Below are positions 50,748 through 59,149 of a DNA stretch of 64,000 nucleotides, piece after piece. The stretch spans positions 130,530 through 194,529 of the forward strand of contig KN805397.1 in assembly GCA_000818945.1 (NCBI GenBank), read 5' to 3'. Source of the DNA: Schizochytrium sp. CCTCC M209059. Taxonomy: Eukaryota > Sar > Bigyra > Thraustochytrida > Thraustochytriidae. Made by a program: the position numbers and the translations under genes. The notes under the pieces were generated by a model. The model made no database searches. It saw nothing but the letters and a program-made list of their open reading frames with translations, and was not told the origin of the DNA. How positions within the stretch are numbered: position 1 is the first letter of the stretch; every line of letters begins with the position of its first letter.

Positions 50748-52064
50748 ATGCGGCCCAGCGGCGCACAAAGCAAGGCAGCATGGCGCGCCTTGCGCGGCGC
50801 GGCAGCGCCCTCGGAGCGGGCGGGCTCGGCGCTGCGTAGACTCCGCGAGCTTGTGGCCAGCGCCGAAGCTGGCGAGGGCGCCTCTGTGCGCGAGTCGCTG
50901 AGGGTCATCGACGTCGAGACGTTCATAGACGAGGCGGAAGCGCCCGGTGGAGTCCTCCTCGACGCTCGTGCACCATGCGAGTTCCTCAAAGGACACATGC
51001 TGGGCGCGAGTAACCTCGCCCTCCTTGACGACGGGGACCGCGTCAAGGTCGGGACACGCTTCAAGCAAACAGGTCGCGGCCCAGCCATTGAGCTCGGTTT
51101 CTCACTGCTGGAGCCCAAGGTCACATCCATTTTGCAGCGCGCAGACGACATCTTGAACGCAGGAGATGCGGACCGCATCTCCATATATTGCGCACGTGGA
51201 GGCCTCCGCTCGCAGCTCACGGGCTGGTTTCTTCAAGAGGCTCTCGGCAATGCCATCGAAAAGGTCACCGTGTGTAATGGCGGCTACAAGGCGTACCGGA
51301 ACCTCATGCTCGACTGCTATCTGTCAGAGTCACAGCCGGAAATACGCATTGTTGGAGGACGCACAGGGGTAGGCAAGACGAGACTTTTGCACTCGCTTTG
51401 CGAAGCGCATGGCGAACAAACCATCGATCTCGAAGGCTTGGCCGAGCATAAGGGAAGTGCTTTTGGCCGTATTGGCCAGAACGCGGTGCAGCCTTCAAGC
51501 GAGCATTTCCACAATCTGATAGGCACACAATGGCGAAATCTCGACCCAAGTCGACCCGTGTACATTGAAGACGAGGGACCCAATGTTGGGGACTGCCAGG
51601 TCCCGCAGGCTCTCTATGCCCGGATGCGAAGCGCGCCTCTTGTCATGCGGGTCGAAGTTCCCGAGGCCCAACGCGTCAAAAATCTCATCCGTGACTACTG
51701 CGTCGTGGATGAAAAGGCAGATCCTGAAGGCTTTGCGCGCTGGATTCAGTCAATGTGCGATGCAGCCACGCGCGTGCGTCGACGTCTGGGCGACGACCGT
51801 CTCAAGGCGGTTTTGGAGGGTCTTCAGGGTCGACAGTACGAAGACGTGGCCAAGACCCTGCTCTCATATTACGATCGATTGTATGACAAACACCTCACCA
51901 AAAATCGAGACACGCGAGATTTTGTCAGCGTCGCACTTCCAGAAAACGAACTGAAAGTAAGAGTGCACTCAGAAGCCGAGTTGTACGCGGCTCTAGCATC
52001 GCAAGCAATCGAAGCGGCAAATCGCACAAGGCAAAGGTCCACTGATAGTGGTTGCGCAAAATGA
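50748..52064 (+). CDS. tRNA 2-selenouridine synthase homologue (MnmH/SelU)
   Basis: The protein has 438 residues from the first ATG (50748). An N-terminal rhodanese domain has LDARAPCEFLKGHM, GTRFKQTGRGPAIELG and the catalytic loop YCARGGLRSQL with Cys at about residue 148. This is followed by VCNGGYKAYR and a P-loop (GGRTGVGKT, about 203-211), then IDLEGLAEHKGSAFGR and YIEDEG, all diagnostic of bacterial MnmH/YbbB (364 aa in E. coli). MnmH uses geranyl diphosphate and selenophosphate to convert wobble 2-thiouridine to 2-selenouridine in tRNA for Lys, Glu and Gln. About 60 Arg/Ala-rich residues precede the rhodanese domain and could target the protein to an organelle. Neighbours are clearly eukaryotic, so contamination is unlikely. 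The function needs selenophosphate, whose synthase is not in this window. Confidence 0.92.
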   Translation: MRPSGAQSKAAWRALRGAAAPSERAGSALRRLRELVASAEAGEGASVRESLRVIDVETFIDEAEAPGGVLLDARAPCEFLKGHMLGASNLALLDDGDRVKVGTRFKQTGRGPAIELGFSLLEPKVTSILQRADDILNAGDADRISIYCARGGLRSQLTGWFLQEALGNAIEKVTVCNGGYKAYRNLMLDCYLSESQPEIRIVGGRTGVGKTRLLHSLCEAHGEQTIDLEGLAEHKGSAFGRIGQNAVQPSSEHFHNLIGTQWRNLDPSRPVYIEDEGPNVGDCQVPQALYARMRSAPLVMRVEVPEAQRVKNLIRDYCVVDEKADPEGFARWIQSMCDAATRVRRRLGDDRLKAVLEGLQGRQYEDVAKTLLSYYDRLYDKHLTKNRDTRDFVSVALPENELKVRVHSEAELYAALASQAIEAANRTRQRSTDSGCAK

Positions 52065-52247
52065 GGTCTCTGACACTTTTTGTTCTTTTCAAGGATGATC
52101 ATACATACATGTACATCATTGCAACACATCCATAAAACATTCATTGCCTTGAGGCGCTGCCAGCTCAAGGAAAGAGAACGTTACACATGGTCATAATCTT
52201 GTCAAAGAGATTACGAGGACGTCCGTCTCATCTTATGATTTCCCATC

Positions 52248-53234
52248 TTAATCACTGTTATCTTCATCGCTGCTATTGTCAACAAACCCTCGATTGCGTC
52301 TCTTCCTCCCAGTCTTCACTCGCCTTCGTTTCTTCAGACGAACAAAATCTCCCAGAGTATCAGTCTCAGTGGCTTTGGGTTCGTTTGGTGCCGCGGCGCT
52401 GGCCCCAGTGGCATCGACCAGGGAATCAGGATTGTCCTCCGGGACGAGGGTTTGCGTTGTCGACAGGGTAGCCGCCCCTGCTGCGGTGAGCTCGAGTGCC
52501 TGCGTCGAGAACTCTTGCGAGAGCTTGGCTCGCCGTTCTCGCGCTGCTGCCGGCGCGAGGCGCTTGCGGCTGTTCGATGGTGCGTGCTCCTCTAACAGAA
52601 TGGATGACCACGACGGCTCTTGAGCCTGCTCCAGCACAAAACGCTGATGCATTTCTTGACGGCGGGACTCGGGCATGAGCGCAAAGGCCACATCAAGCAT
52701 AAAATTTACAATAAAGCCGTCCACTCGCCGCGAAAGCACATCAAAAACAAGGTTGGTGGCGCCGCCGTCCGCGTACTTTAGGCCGAGATGGAGCTGATGT
52801 GCTTTTTCGTCAACAGAGAACGCAAAGCTTTGCTGCGTGGTAAGAGTTCGCGCACAGGCTCTTGCGAGATTGTACAGCATTGCTGGGTTCTCCTCGTCGT
52901 CAACGTCATAGCCCGCGCGGTCCATATGGTCGCACAGGTCCCTCGCGCCGAGGCTGCTCCCGAAGAGCGGCGCCTTGGACTCGGGCACAAGCTCTCCCGT
53001 CGCCGCATCGATGGCCAACATCGTCAAGCACACCTGCGCCTTGCGTCTGCCTGCCTCCTTGTCGCACCTGAGCCACAGCAGGCCCCGCGACCACGTGCGT
53101 GTGGCCTCGTGGTCCGCTGTGCTGCTCTTGAGCCTGACCAAGCGGCTGTAGAGCATCCTGGACTTGCTAAAGTCCGAGCTGCAGCCCTCGGCGAGGCCGA
53201 AGACCGCCTTGCATACCGTCGTGTCCGCGTCCAT
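52248..53234 (-). CDS. Candidate XRCC4-superfamily (PAXX/XLF-like) NHEJ protein
   Basis: The protein has 328 residues and a single exon. The N-terminal part could form the XRCC4-type head: strand-like RGLLWLRC and AQVCLTMLAIDA, then a helix, a PAXX-like pair of QSFAFSVDEKAHQLHLGL and ATNLVFDVLSR, and a following helix DGFIVNFMLDVAFALMPE where the stalk would begin. The C-terminus ends with a basic cluster and hydrophobic residues (KRRNRGFVDNSSDEDNSD), resembling the Ku-binding motifs at the ends of XLF and PAXX. The middle is Ser/Ala/Thr-rich and disordered. XRCC4-family proteins scaffold DNA ends with Ku and ligase IV during non-homologous end joining. The similarity is in pattern and order only and sequence identity is low, so another small head-fold protein remains possible. 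Confidence 0.4.
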   Translation of the reverse strand: MDADTTVCKAVFGLAEGCSSDFSKSRMLYSRLVRLKSSTADHEATRTWSRGLLWLRCDKEAGRRKAQVCLTMLAIDAATGELVPESKAPLFGSSLGARDLCDHMDRAGYDVDDEENPAMLYNLARACARTLTTQQSFAFSVDEKAHQLHLGLKYADGGATNLVFDVLSRRVDGFIVNFMLDVAFALMPESRRQEMHQRFVLEQAQEPSWSSILLEEHAPSNSRKRLAPAAARERRAKLSQEFSTQALELTAAGAATLSTTQTLVPEDNPDSLVDATGASAAAPNEPKATETDTLGDFVRLKKRRRVKTGRKRRNRGFVDNSSDEDNSD

Positions 53235-53404
53235 GCGTCCCCGCGCGCCGCGGCCCCGACGCCCTCCGCTCGCGCCGCGCAGCGGGTCTCGCCAGGGTTC
53301 GCGTTCTGCTCTTCTCTCCTCAATCCTGCTCTGCTCCGCTGCGAAAGGGGTATTCTCCCGACCTTCTCACTCTTTTCCTTCCACCGCCTCTCTCACGCAA
53401 GACC

Positions 53405-53530
53405 ATGGGCATCATCATCTCGAGCCTCGGCGACTACTGGGACGCGCATCTCATGATGACGGCCCAGCAGGAGATCCACATCCGCTTCGATTACCTGAGC
53501 AACCTGCAGCGCGCGCAGGCGTGGGGCTAG
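53405..53530 (+). CDS. 41-codon ORF with N-myristoylation-like start, just upstream of a membrane protein
   Basis: The ATG lies in an excellent context (gaccATGG) and the product begins MGIIISSLGDYWDAHLMM, fitting the N-myristoylation rule (Gly2, Ser6). It ends at TAG 53528-53530, four bases before the ATG of the next frame. It may be a real micropeptide, a regulatory upstream ORF, or the first part of the downstream gene separated by a frame error. The composition is plausible for a membrane-associated helix. Confidence 0.4.
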   Translation: MGIIISSLGDYWDAHLMMTAQQEIHIRFDYLSNLQRAQAWG

Positions 53531-53534
53531 CTAG

Positions 53535-54050
53535 ATGCAGGCGCAGGCGCAGACGGGGCGAGGTTTTGGCTACGGCTACGGTTTCTGGCAGTCGGTGAAC
53601 CACGCCTTGTACGGCCTGGGTTTCTTCATCATCGCCCTCGGCGCCATCGCCACGGCCGTGGGCGTCTTCACGAACCTAACGCCGGAGGTCCTCTTCGGTT
53701 CGCTCTGGATCTTCCTGTCCTTCTTCTCGCACCACATCGTGTTCAACACGCATTTCGGGCAGACCCAGCTCATGTACGGGACCTTGCCGATGTGGGCAAT
53801 TGTCAGCGGCGGCGTGGTCGCGGGCGTGCTCGGTGTTGGCGTCTACAACGCCTACCGCGACTCGGAGCACTCGCAGGTGACACGCATGGCGATCGGCGTG
53901 GCCTCGGGCCTTGTCGCGGTCGCCTTTCTCAGCCCGGGCGGCATGCACATGACGCGTCGCGGCCCGAAGCAGGCCGCACAAGGCGCGGGCTCAGGCGCCG
54001 CTGCGGGCATTCCGAGCGCCGGCGTCGTCCCGCAGCATGCCGTGATGTAA
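53535..54050 (+). CDS. Small four-helix membrane protein, unrecognised
   Basis: The protein has 171 residues and I do not recognise a family. After a short Gln/Gly/Tyr-rich start there are four hydrophobic segments: ALYGLGFFIIALGAIATAVGVF, LFGSLWIFLSFFSHHIVF, PMWAIVSGGVVAGVLGVGVY and IGVASGLVAVAFLS, with short polar loops. The C-terminal 40 residues are Gly/Ala/Pro-rich. An in-frame TAG immediately precedes the ATG, and the 41-codon ORF ends four bases upstream. Because the upstream ATG has the better context, translation here may need reinitiation, leaky scanning or a sequence correction. Confidence 0.6.
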   Translation: MQAQAQTGRGFGYGYGFWQSVNHALYGLGFFIIALGAIATAVGVFTNLTPEVLFGSLWIFLSFFSHHIVFNTHFGQTQLMYGTLPMWAIVSGGVVAGVLGVGVYNAYRDSEHSQVTRMAIGVASGLVAVAFLSPGGMHMTRRGPKQAAQGAGSGAAAGIPSAGVVPQHAVM

Positions 54051-54389
54051 AGAAGAAAGCAAATTAGAGTACTACGTATAATAAGGTAAAGCGTCCGATT
54101 TGCAACATCAATGTTAGAAAAAATCATTCTTCAATCGAAAATCAAGATTTGGTCGCAGGAGCCCTGTAGTGCGTGTGCGAACGAGCACGGAGAGCTTGCA
54201 GTCTGACCAGTTAATGAAATTGGTTGTTTGGTGTTGCTTGAGATCAATTAAAGTTTTCAGATTTTTCCTCGCCGCGCGGTCACAGGCGTCCGATTTGCAC
54301 GTGCAGATCTCGCACAATGCATCTGAGTCTCGTTTTTAAGAACTATACAAAATTATTATACGTGCATGATTACCGGAATTGACCTAGTG
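54051..54389. other. AT-rich convergent 3' spacer
   Basis: This 340-bp spacer is clearly richer in A+T than its surroundings and lies between convergent 3' ends. No gene is seen. Confidence 0.4.
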
Positions 54390-54872
54390 TTACCTTTCTC
54401 CGGTGGACACATTGTTACTGTCTCTTCCGCTTCCGCTTGTGGTGACGATTCTAGCTGACGGAGGCCTAGGATTAGCGATCTCAGGGTATGCCCGAATAAA
54501 GTCTACGGTCATGCAAAAAAGTTGTGCACGTTTGGCTTGCCAAGGAAAGTTTTTATCCCATTTCTTGATATTGATCAGGTAGCTCACCAAATGGCAGCGT
54601 TTGAGCTTGCCGCCTGTGTACCCAGAAAGAGCAGCGTTTGCAAGAAGCGCCGCTTTCACGAGATCCTCCTCTTCCATCGTAGCCGGAGCGCTCTCCGATG
54701 TCCCAGCTGGGACTTCATCAGCGTTCTGAGGAGTGTTTGGTTTGAGTGATGAGCTCGCCTCTTCTGAGACATATTCCTCTGAGCTTACAGGGAGGGAATG
54801 TACAAGCCCCAGCAGCTCTTGCCGAGACCGCTGAATCGAAACACGTTTCCCTGCGAGTTGTAGGATCTCCAT
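54390..54872 (-). CDS. Hypothetical protein or terminal exon, unresolved
   Basis: The open frame of 160 codons starts at an ATG at 54872, only five bases downstream of the stop of the preceding minus-strand frame. The central part is Ser/Glu-rich; the ordered part reads DLVKAALLANAALSGYTGG, HLVSYLINIKKWDKNFPW and LFCMTVDFIRAYPE, and looks like genuine coding sequence. An AG acceptor-like site (CAACTCGCAG) lies just inside the frame, so it may instead be the last exon of a longer gene. No family is recognised. Confidence 0.4.
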   Translation of the reverse strand: MEILQLAGKRVSIQRSRQELLGLVHSLPVSSEEYVSEEASSSLKPNTPQNADEVPAGTSESAPATMEEEDLVKAALLANAALSGYTGGKLKRCHLVSYLINIKKWDKNFPWQAKRAQLFCMTVDFIRAYPEIANPRPPSARIVTTSGSGRDSNNVSTGER

Positions 54873-54877
54873 GAGTT

Positions 54878-55711
54878 TTATTCTTGTAATTTTTCATCTC
54901 GCCCAAATTCGAACGAGAAATCCTCATTTGCTTTTCGGAGCAAGAAAGCGCGAACATCTGCTTCTTCAACAAATGGCTTGTCCTTCTTTTCTTTCTTCGC
55001 CTTGCTCACGGCCTCACAGGACTTGTCTTGAGCCTCGATGGCTTTCAGTCGCTCGAGCTCGTACATGTCCTTCGGCCGCCAGGAATCCGCTGATACACGT
55101 TTCTGCAAAGGGCGAAGTCAGCGCCAGCAACGTCTTCAAACAAGCCATCCATTAGTCTCTTCGAAGAGGTCTCGCTCCGCTCCTCCAGAATAGAATTGTC
55201 TTGACCTTTCTCTGTGTGACCAGAACTCGATATGAGCTTTTCGTAGGCCTTCTCGATGAGTGGCCTCGCTTCTGCACTTCCTATTTGGAAGACTTGAATA
55301 CACTTGTTGTTGTTGTTGTTGTTGTTGTTGATGATGATGATGATGACGATGGTCTGGTGAGTTGTTGATGCTGCTGCGGCCAATTCGCGCTCTTTTAGAT
55401 CCTTCATCATCTTTTTCAGCTCAGCAAGTAATGTGTTGAACGCGGTCACAGACTCTCCGCCATCCAATTCTCTCACTCGCGGTCCGCCTTGCGCCACCGG
55501 CGATGGAACATCAGTGGATTCCACAAATGGTGTTTCCGTTCCATTCACATCAGTGCCCATTTCCTCCCAGGATGCTGCGCACAGCAATTTACAAAAGTAC
55601 TTGCATCTCGTAGCGAGAATTGCTTCGGGAAACAAAGTCATTACGATCGTAGGATTCTCCGAGCGTGCAACAACTTCTATGCCAATGAGCGACCAGATTC
55701 CGCAATTCACT
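54878..55711 (-). CDS. Unresolved multi-exon gene of unknown function
   Basis: Two protein-like blocks occur in different frames. The upstream block (about 55711-55380) reads WSLIGIEVVARSENPTIV, EAILATRCKYFCKLL and, later, TAFNTLLAELKKMMKDLKER. The downstream block (about 55096-54878) reads WRPKDMYELERLKAIEAQ and ends in LLRKANEDFSFEFGRDE before TAA, and is preceded by a good acceptor (CGCCCTTTGCAG). Between them is an AAC/ATC microsatellite (about 55304-55345) that may lie in an intron. I could not find a donor that keeps the frame, so the exon structure is open. No family is recognised. Confidence 0.35.
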
Positions 55712-58151
55712 GATTGCTAGAAGCAGAAGCAGAAGCAGAAGCAGCGGCGGCTTCCTCTTCTAGCGCCGCGGCGGTCTCCAGCGTCTGGTTGAAGAGGATG
55801 AAGAGCGCCGCCGTCTCCTGTTCGAAAGCGTCCGGGTCCTCGCTCTCCCGCGACATCTCGAAATCAATGAACTTCGCGCCCCGGTCCGGGTGGACGACAA
55901 TGTTCCGCACGTCGAGATCGCCGTACAGCACGCCGCAGCCGTGCAGGGCCTGCAGCGCGTCCAGCGCGGAGAGGAAGTGCGCGTCAAAGAGAGGCTGGAG
56001 CACCTCGTCCTCGTCGACCTCCTCCTTTTCCCCTGTCGCCTCTGCCGCCTCCGTCAGGAGCGCCTCGATGAGGGCCTGCAGAGATTCGCCCTCGTCCGAG
56101 ACGGCCAGGACGTACGGCTGGAAGGCCCAGGCGCCCGCGTAGATCAAGAGCGGGATCGACAGGCCCTGCAGCGGGCTAAGGGGGCCCTCGTACATGTCCC
56201 GCTCCCGCGTGAAGGAGGCCTCCGCGGCCTCGTTTTCGTCCGGCCAACGGGGCGTGAGGCTGTAGGTCCAGCGCTTGTAGATCATGGGGATGCCGACCGT
56301 GTTACAGCGGTCCACGATCGTCCGCTGCGAGAAGACGAGGTTCTCGCAGGTCTCGAAGGACGTCGGGGCCTGGAAGTCGGCCGCCGCGAGCGGCAGACGC
56401 GCGCGCAGCTGGGCCAGAGACGCCAGGAACGCCGCGTTTTTGGTCCTGTCCTGGCTCGAGGGCGGGTTGATGAAGTCCTTGCAGACCTTCGCGAAGGCCT
56501 TTTGCAGACTCTCGCTGGTTGAAAGCGCGTCCTGGATGCCGGGGTTCACGCCGGCGAGCCCGTCGGCGAACTTGGCCACACCCGCATTTGGGTCGTTTTT
56601 CATGTTCTCGTACAGCGCCGAGTCCTGCAGGATGCCGTAGCCCACCGCCTCTGGGTCATTCTGCGCGAGCCCGACCACCCGGAAGTACGCGTTCCGCACA
56701 GACTTGGGCCCTTTGGTCGCCAAGTCAAAGGGGCCGGCGACCTCGAGGGTGCCCTCTTTGTCCCGGCGCAAGAACCACGTGCTCTCCGTTGTGCTCAGTA
56801 CCGCATACTTGAACGCGGAGTGGATCATATACGTATACACCTGGATGATCGGCACCACGAACTTGAAGAGGTACGGGTGGTAGCCCGCGTCCTTGAAGAT
56901 CTTCCAGAGCGCGGGGAGGTCCAGCTGCTGGTTAAAGCGGATCCGGCTCAGGTCTTCGCCGCCGGCGTCCGAGCCCTCCTCGTTCCTGTCGTCGTCGTCG
57001 TCCCTGTCGTCGTCGTCGTCGTCCCTGTCGTCGTCGTCCGAGCCCCCGCTCCTCTTCCGCCGCTTGCCCTTCTGCTTCCGCTGCTTCCGCTGATCGCGCA
57101 AGCGCCGCTTGTGCTCCCCGTTCGCATTCTCCGCTGCCTCCACCTCTTCGAAGTCGATCCCCTGCGAGGCCAGGCTCGCCCTCCGCTCGTCGCGCGTCTT
57201 GTTCCGCGCGACGCGGGCCTCAGTGGCCTCGTCCATCAATTCGATGTAGTTCCCGGGCGGGGCGTAAGGGAAAGCCCACTGCGCCTTGTGCTCGTGCGCG
57301 AGGAAGACCATGCGCTTGTCGGAGCCGACCATCCTGAAGGTGGACAGCGCGGCGAGGCCGCGCTTGTCGTCCTTGCGGTGGGCGCGCGTCCACGTCGCGT
57401 CGACGCGCCCGGCCATCCAGGTCGTCTCCGCCAGGACGACCTCGATGGTCGGGTCGACCGCCTTCGCGCCCTGCGCGCGCGGCCGCCTCGAGCCGACGTC
57501 GGCGTAGGTCCTCTTGATGCCCAGGAAGACGCCCTCCGAGAAGTTGGCCAGCGCCGACGCCTCCGAGACGCCGCAGTCGTACTTGGCGATCTGGCCCCAG
57601 TACCCGCGCGAGATGCCGACCTGAAAGCAGGGCGCCAGCGGCTCGCCGAGGGACACGTCGGCGTCGAAGGACGACCACGCCTTGACCTCCACCGGCTGCA
57701 CGTAATGCATCTTGCCCTTGGCCCCCGAGGCACTCGCGCTCGAGACCTGGACCGTCCGGGTGTACAGTGATTCAGTAAGCGTGCGCACGAACTCAATCGC
57801 GAGGGGCTCGTCCAGCAATATCGAGAGCGCGGGCGCGTACTTGGCGTCCGATTCCGCCTTGCCCTTGGCCATGGCCTCGGCCATGGCCTCGGCCAGGCCC
57901 TTGGCCTCGGCCCGCGCGGCCGCGACCCTGTTTCTGATCTCGTACAGCGCTTCCACGATAGGGTCAGCCTCGGCATAAAATTCGTCCCTTTTCCCGACGT
58001 CCTTCTGCTTCTTGATCGCTTTAATTGTCGCCAGCATGGCCTCGGCGTGCTCGAGGTTGTCGGTCTCGTCCACTTTTTGCAGCAATTCACTCGTCGCGTA
58101 CGCGAGAAACCCGATCTTGGAAGAAGGGATCAGGTCCTTGTCGAGACGCAT
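55707..58151 (-). CDS. Protein with C-terminal atypical kinase-like domain
   Basis: The protein has 814 residues from the ATG at 58151. The same frame is open for about 62 more codons upstream with acidic repeats (LDGEEDEL twice) and no ATG, so the true start may be the ATG at 58351 after a frame correction or short intron. The C-terminal region (about 610-790) shows kinase-fold elements: QALHGCGVLYGDLDVRNIVV (catalytic loop with Asp and Asn) and AKFIDFEMS (metal-binding Asp, in the DFG position). The small-lobe Lys is not obvious. This HGD/YGD-type loop resembles fungal-type and Crinkler-linked kinases rather than canonical eukaryotic kinases. The middle has basic and poly-Asp linkers near 350-400. 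Function is unknown; possible nucleoside-transfer or pseudokinase activity. Confidence 0.6.
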   Translation of the reverse strand: MRLDKDLIPSSKIGFLAYATSELLQKVDETDNLEHAEAMLATIKAIKKQKDVGKRDEFYAEADPIVEALYEIRNRVAAARAEAKGLAEAMAEAMAKGKAESDAKYAPALSILLDEPLAIEFVRTLTESLYTRTVQVSSASASGAKGKMHYVQPVEVKAWSSFDADVSLGEPLAPCFQVGISRGYWGQIAKYDCGVSEASALANFSEGVFLGIKRTYADVGSRRPRAQGAKAVDPTIEVVLAETTWMAGRVDATWTRAHRKDDKRGLAALSTFRMVGSDKRMVFLAHEHKAQWAFPYAPPGNYIELMDEATEARVARNKTRDERRASLASQGIDFEEVEAAENANGEHKRRLRDQRKQRKQKGKRRKRSGGSDDDDRDDDDDDRDDDDDRNEEGSDAGGEDLSRIRFNQQLDLPALWKIFKDAGYHPYLFKFVVPIIQVYTYMIHSAFKYAVLSTTESTWFLRRDKEGTLEVAGPFDLATKGPKSVRNAYFRVVGLAQNDPEAVGYGILQDSALYENMKNDPNAGVAKFADGLAGVNPGIQDALSTSESLQKAFAKVCKDFINPPSSQDRTKNAAFLASLAQLRARLPLAAADFQAPTSFETCENLVFSQRTIVDRCNTVGIPMIYKRWTYSLTPRWPDENEAAEASFTRERDMYEGPLSPLQGLSIPLLIYAGAWAFQPYVLAVSDEGESLQALIEALLTEAAEATGEKEEVDEDEVLQPLFDAHFLSALDALQALHGCGVLYGDLDVRNIVVHPDRGAKFIDFEMSRESEDPDAFEQETAALFILFNQTLETAAALEEEAAAASASASASSNQ

Positions 58152-58367
58152 GCGGTCGTCATGCCTGTCGTCGTGCTTGACCTTCTCCTCCTCGTCCTTG
58201 TCGGCCTCCTCCTCGTCCTCGCCGTAGAGCTCATCTTCCTCGCCGTCGAGCTCATCTTCCTCGCCGTCGAGCTCAGCCCGTACATCCCACTTGAGCTTGA
58301 CAAGCGAGACCCCGTCGAGAGGGTCCCGCGCCCGCCCTTACCCTTGGCCATTGTCGTCACCCTCCCC

Positions 58368-58377
58368 NNNNNNNNNN
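58368..58377. other. Assembly gap (10 N)
   Basis: A short N run lies inside a C-homopolymer context (cctcccc/ccccccc), 17 bp upstream of a potential start codon at 58351 on the minus strand. Confidence 0.99.
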
Positions 58378-59149
58378 CCCCCCCGGCGCATGACCCCTCC
58401 CGCGCGTGTTGCTCGCTTCGTTCGCTCGTATTCGTTCACTCGTTCGCTCGAAGGTTCGAGGTCTGCGGAAAACCAACTTACTACCTCTCTGTCCTCATTT
58501 CCCCTCGTTCCCCGTGTTCTTCCCTCGCCTGGGTCGGTCCCGAGGGATCTGATGGGATCTTGTGGGACCAGCGGGTTCTAGTAGAACCCGTCGGCGTGGG
58601 CACACGGACGACGCACGCGGTGAATGTCTGATTATCTTCTGGCATAGCTGGAATGGGGGCAAAATTTTCACACCGCGCGGAAAGGGAGTAAAGGAGAAAA
58701 GGAGGGAAAGGATCGGGTAGATCACCGGGACTTAAAAAGAAAGGTCCCTCTGGCTCAACTTCTCGAAATGTTTAATTATTGAACTATTAAAAAAAGTCAT
58801 GGAATGAAGAAATATTACGAAGGGGACACGTAGTCTATGTCCCATAATTTTTACTCAGTGGATCTTACATGAATGCCTCCGAGTTCTCCCGCAGACCACT
58901 TTGAGTGTCCCCAGTGGAATGTGATGCGACACTTTGTAATGAACGACTCAAAACCACTCGTTACATTCGTCACAACTTAGTTTGCCTCTCTCATAGCCTT
59001 CACTGATGAGGTCGCAGGTAGTGGAGCGCGGATTGGCGGCGGTTGGTATGGCGAGGCAGGAGAGGGAAAAAAGCCATGCTAAATCATTCGCAGCGTCATC
59101 CTTTCTGCTTGGTTGCAGCGCGAGCTGCATTGACGTAACTCAGCTGCAG
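58378..59149. other. Spacer upstream of kinase-like gene
   Basis: This 770-bp region contains TTCG/CGTTCG-type short repeats near 58410-58450 and AT-rich sequence from about 58740 to 58870. It probably contains divergent promoters. No gene is supported. Confidence 0.35.

Noticed and set aside
56820..57770. 316-codon plus-strand frame opposite the kinase-like gene
   Set aside because: Leu/Val/Arg/Pro-rich antisense translation of GC-rich coding sequence with no domain features.
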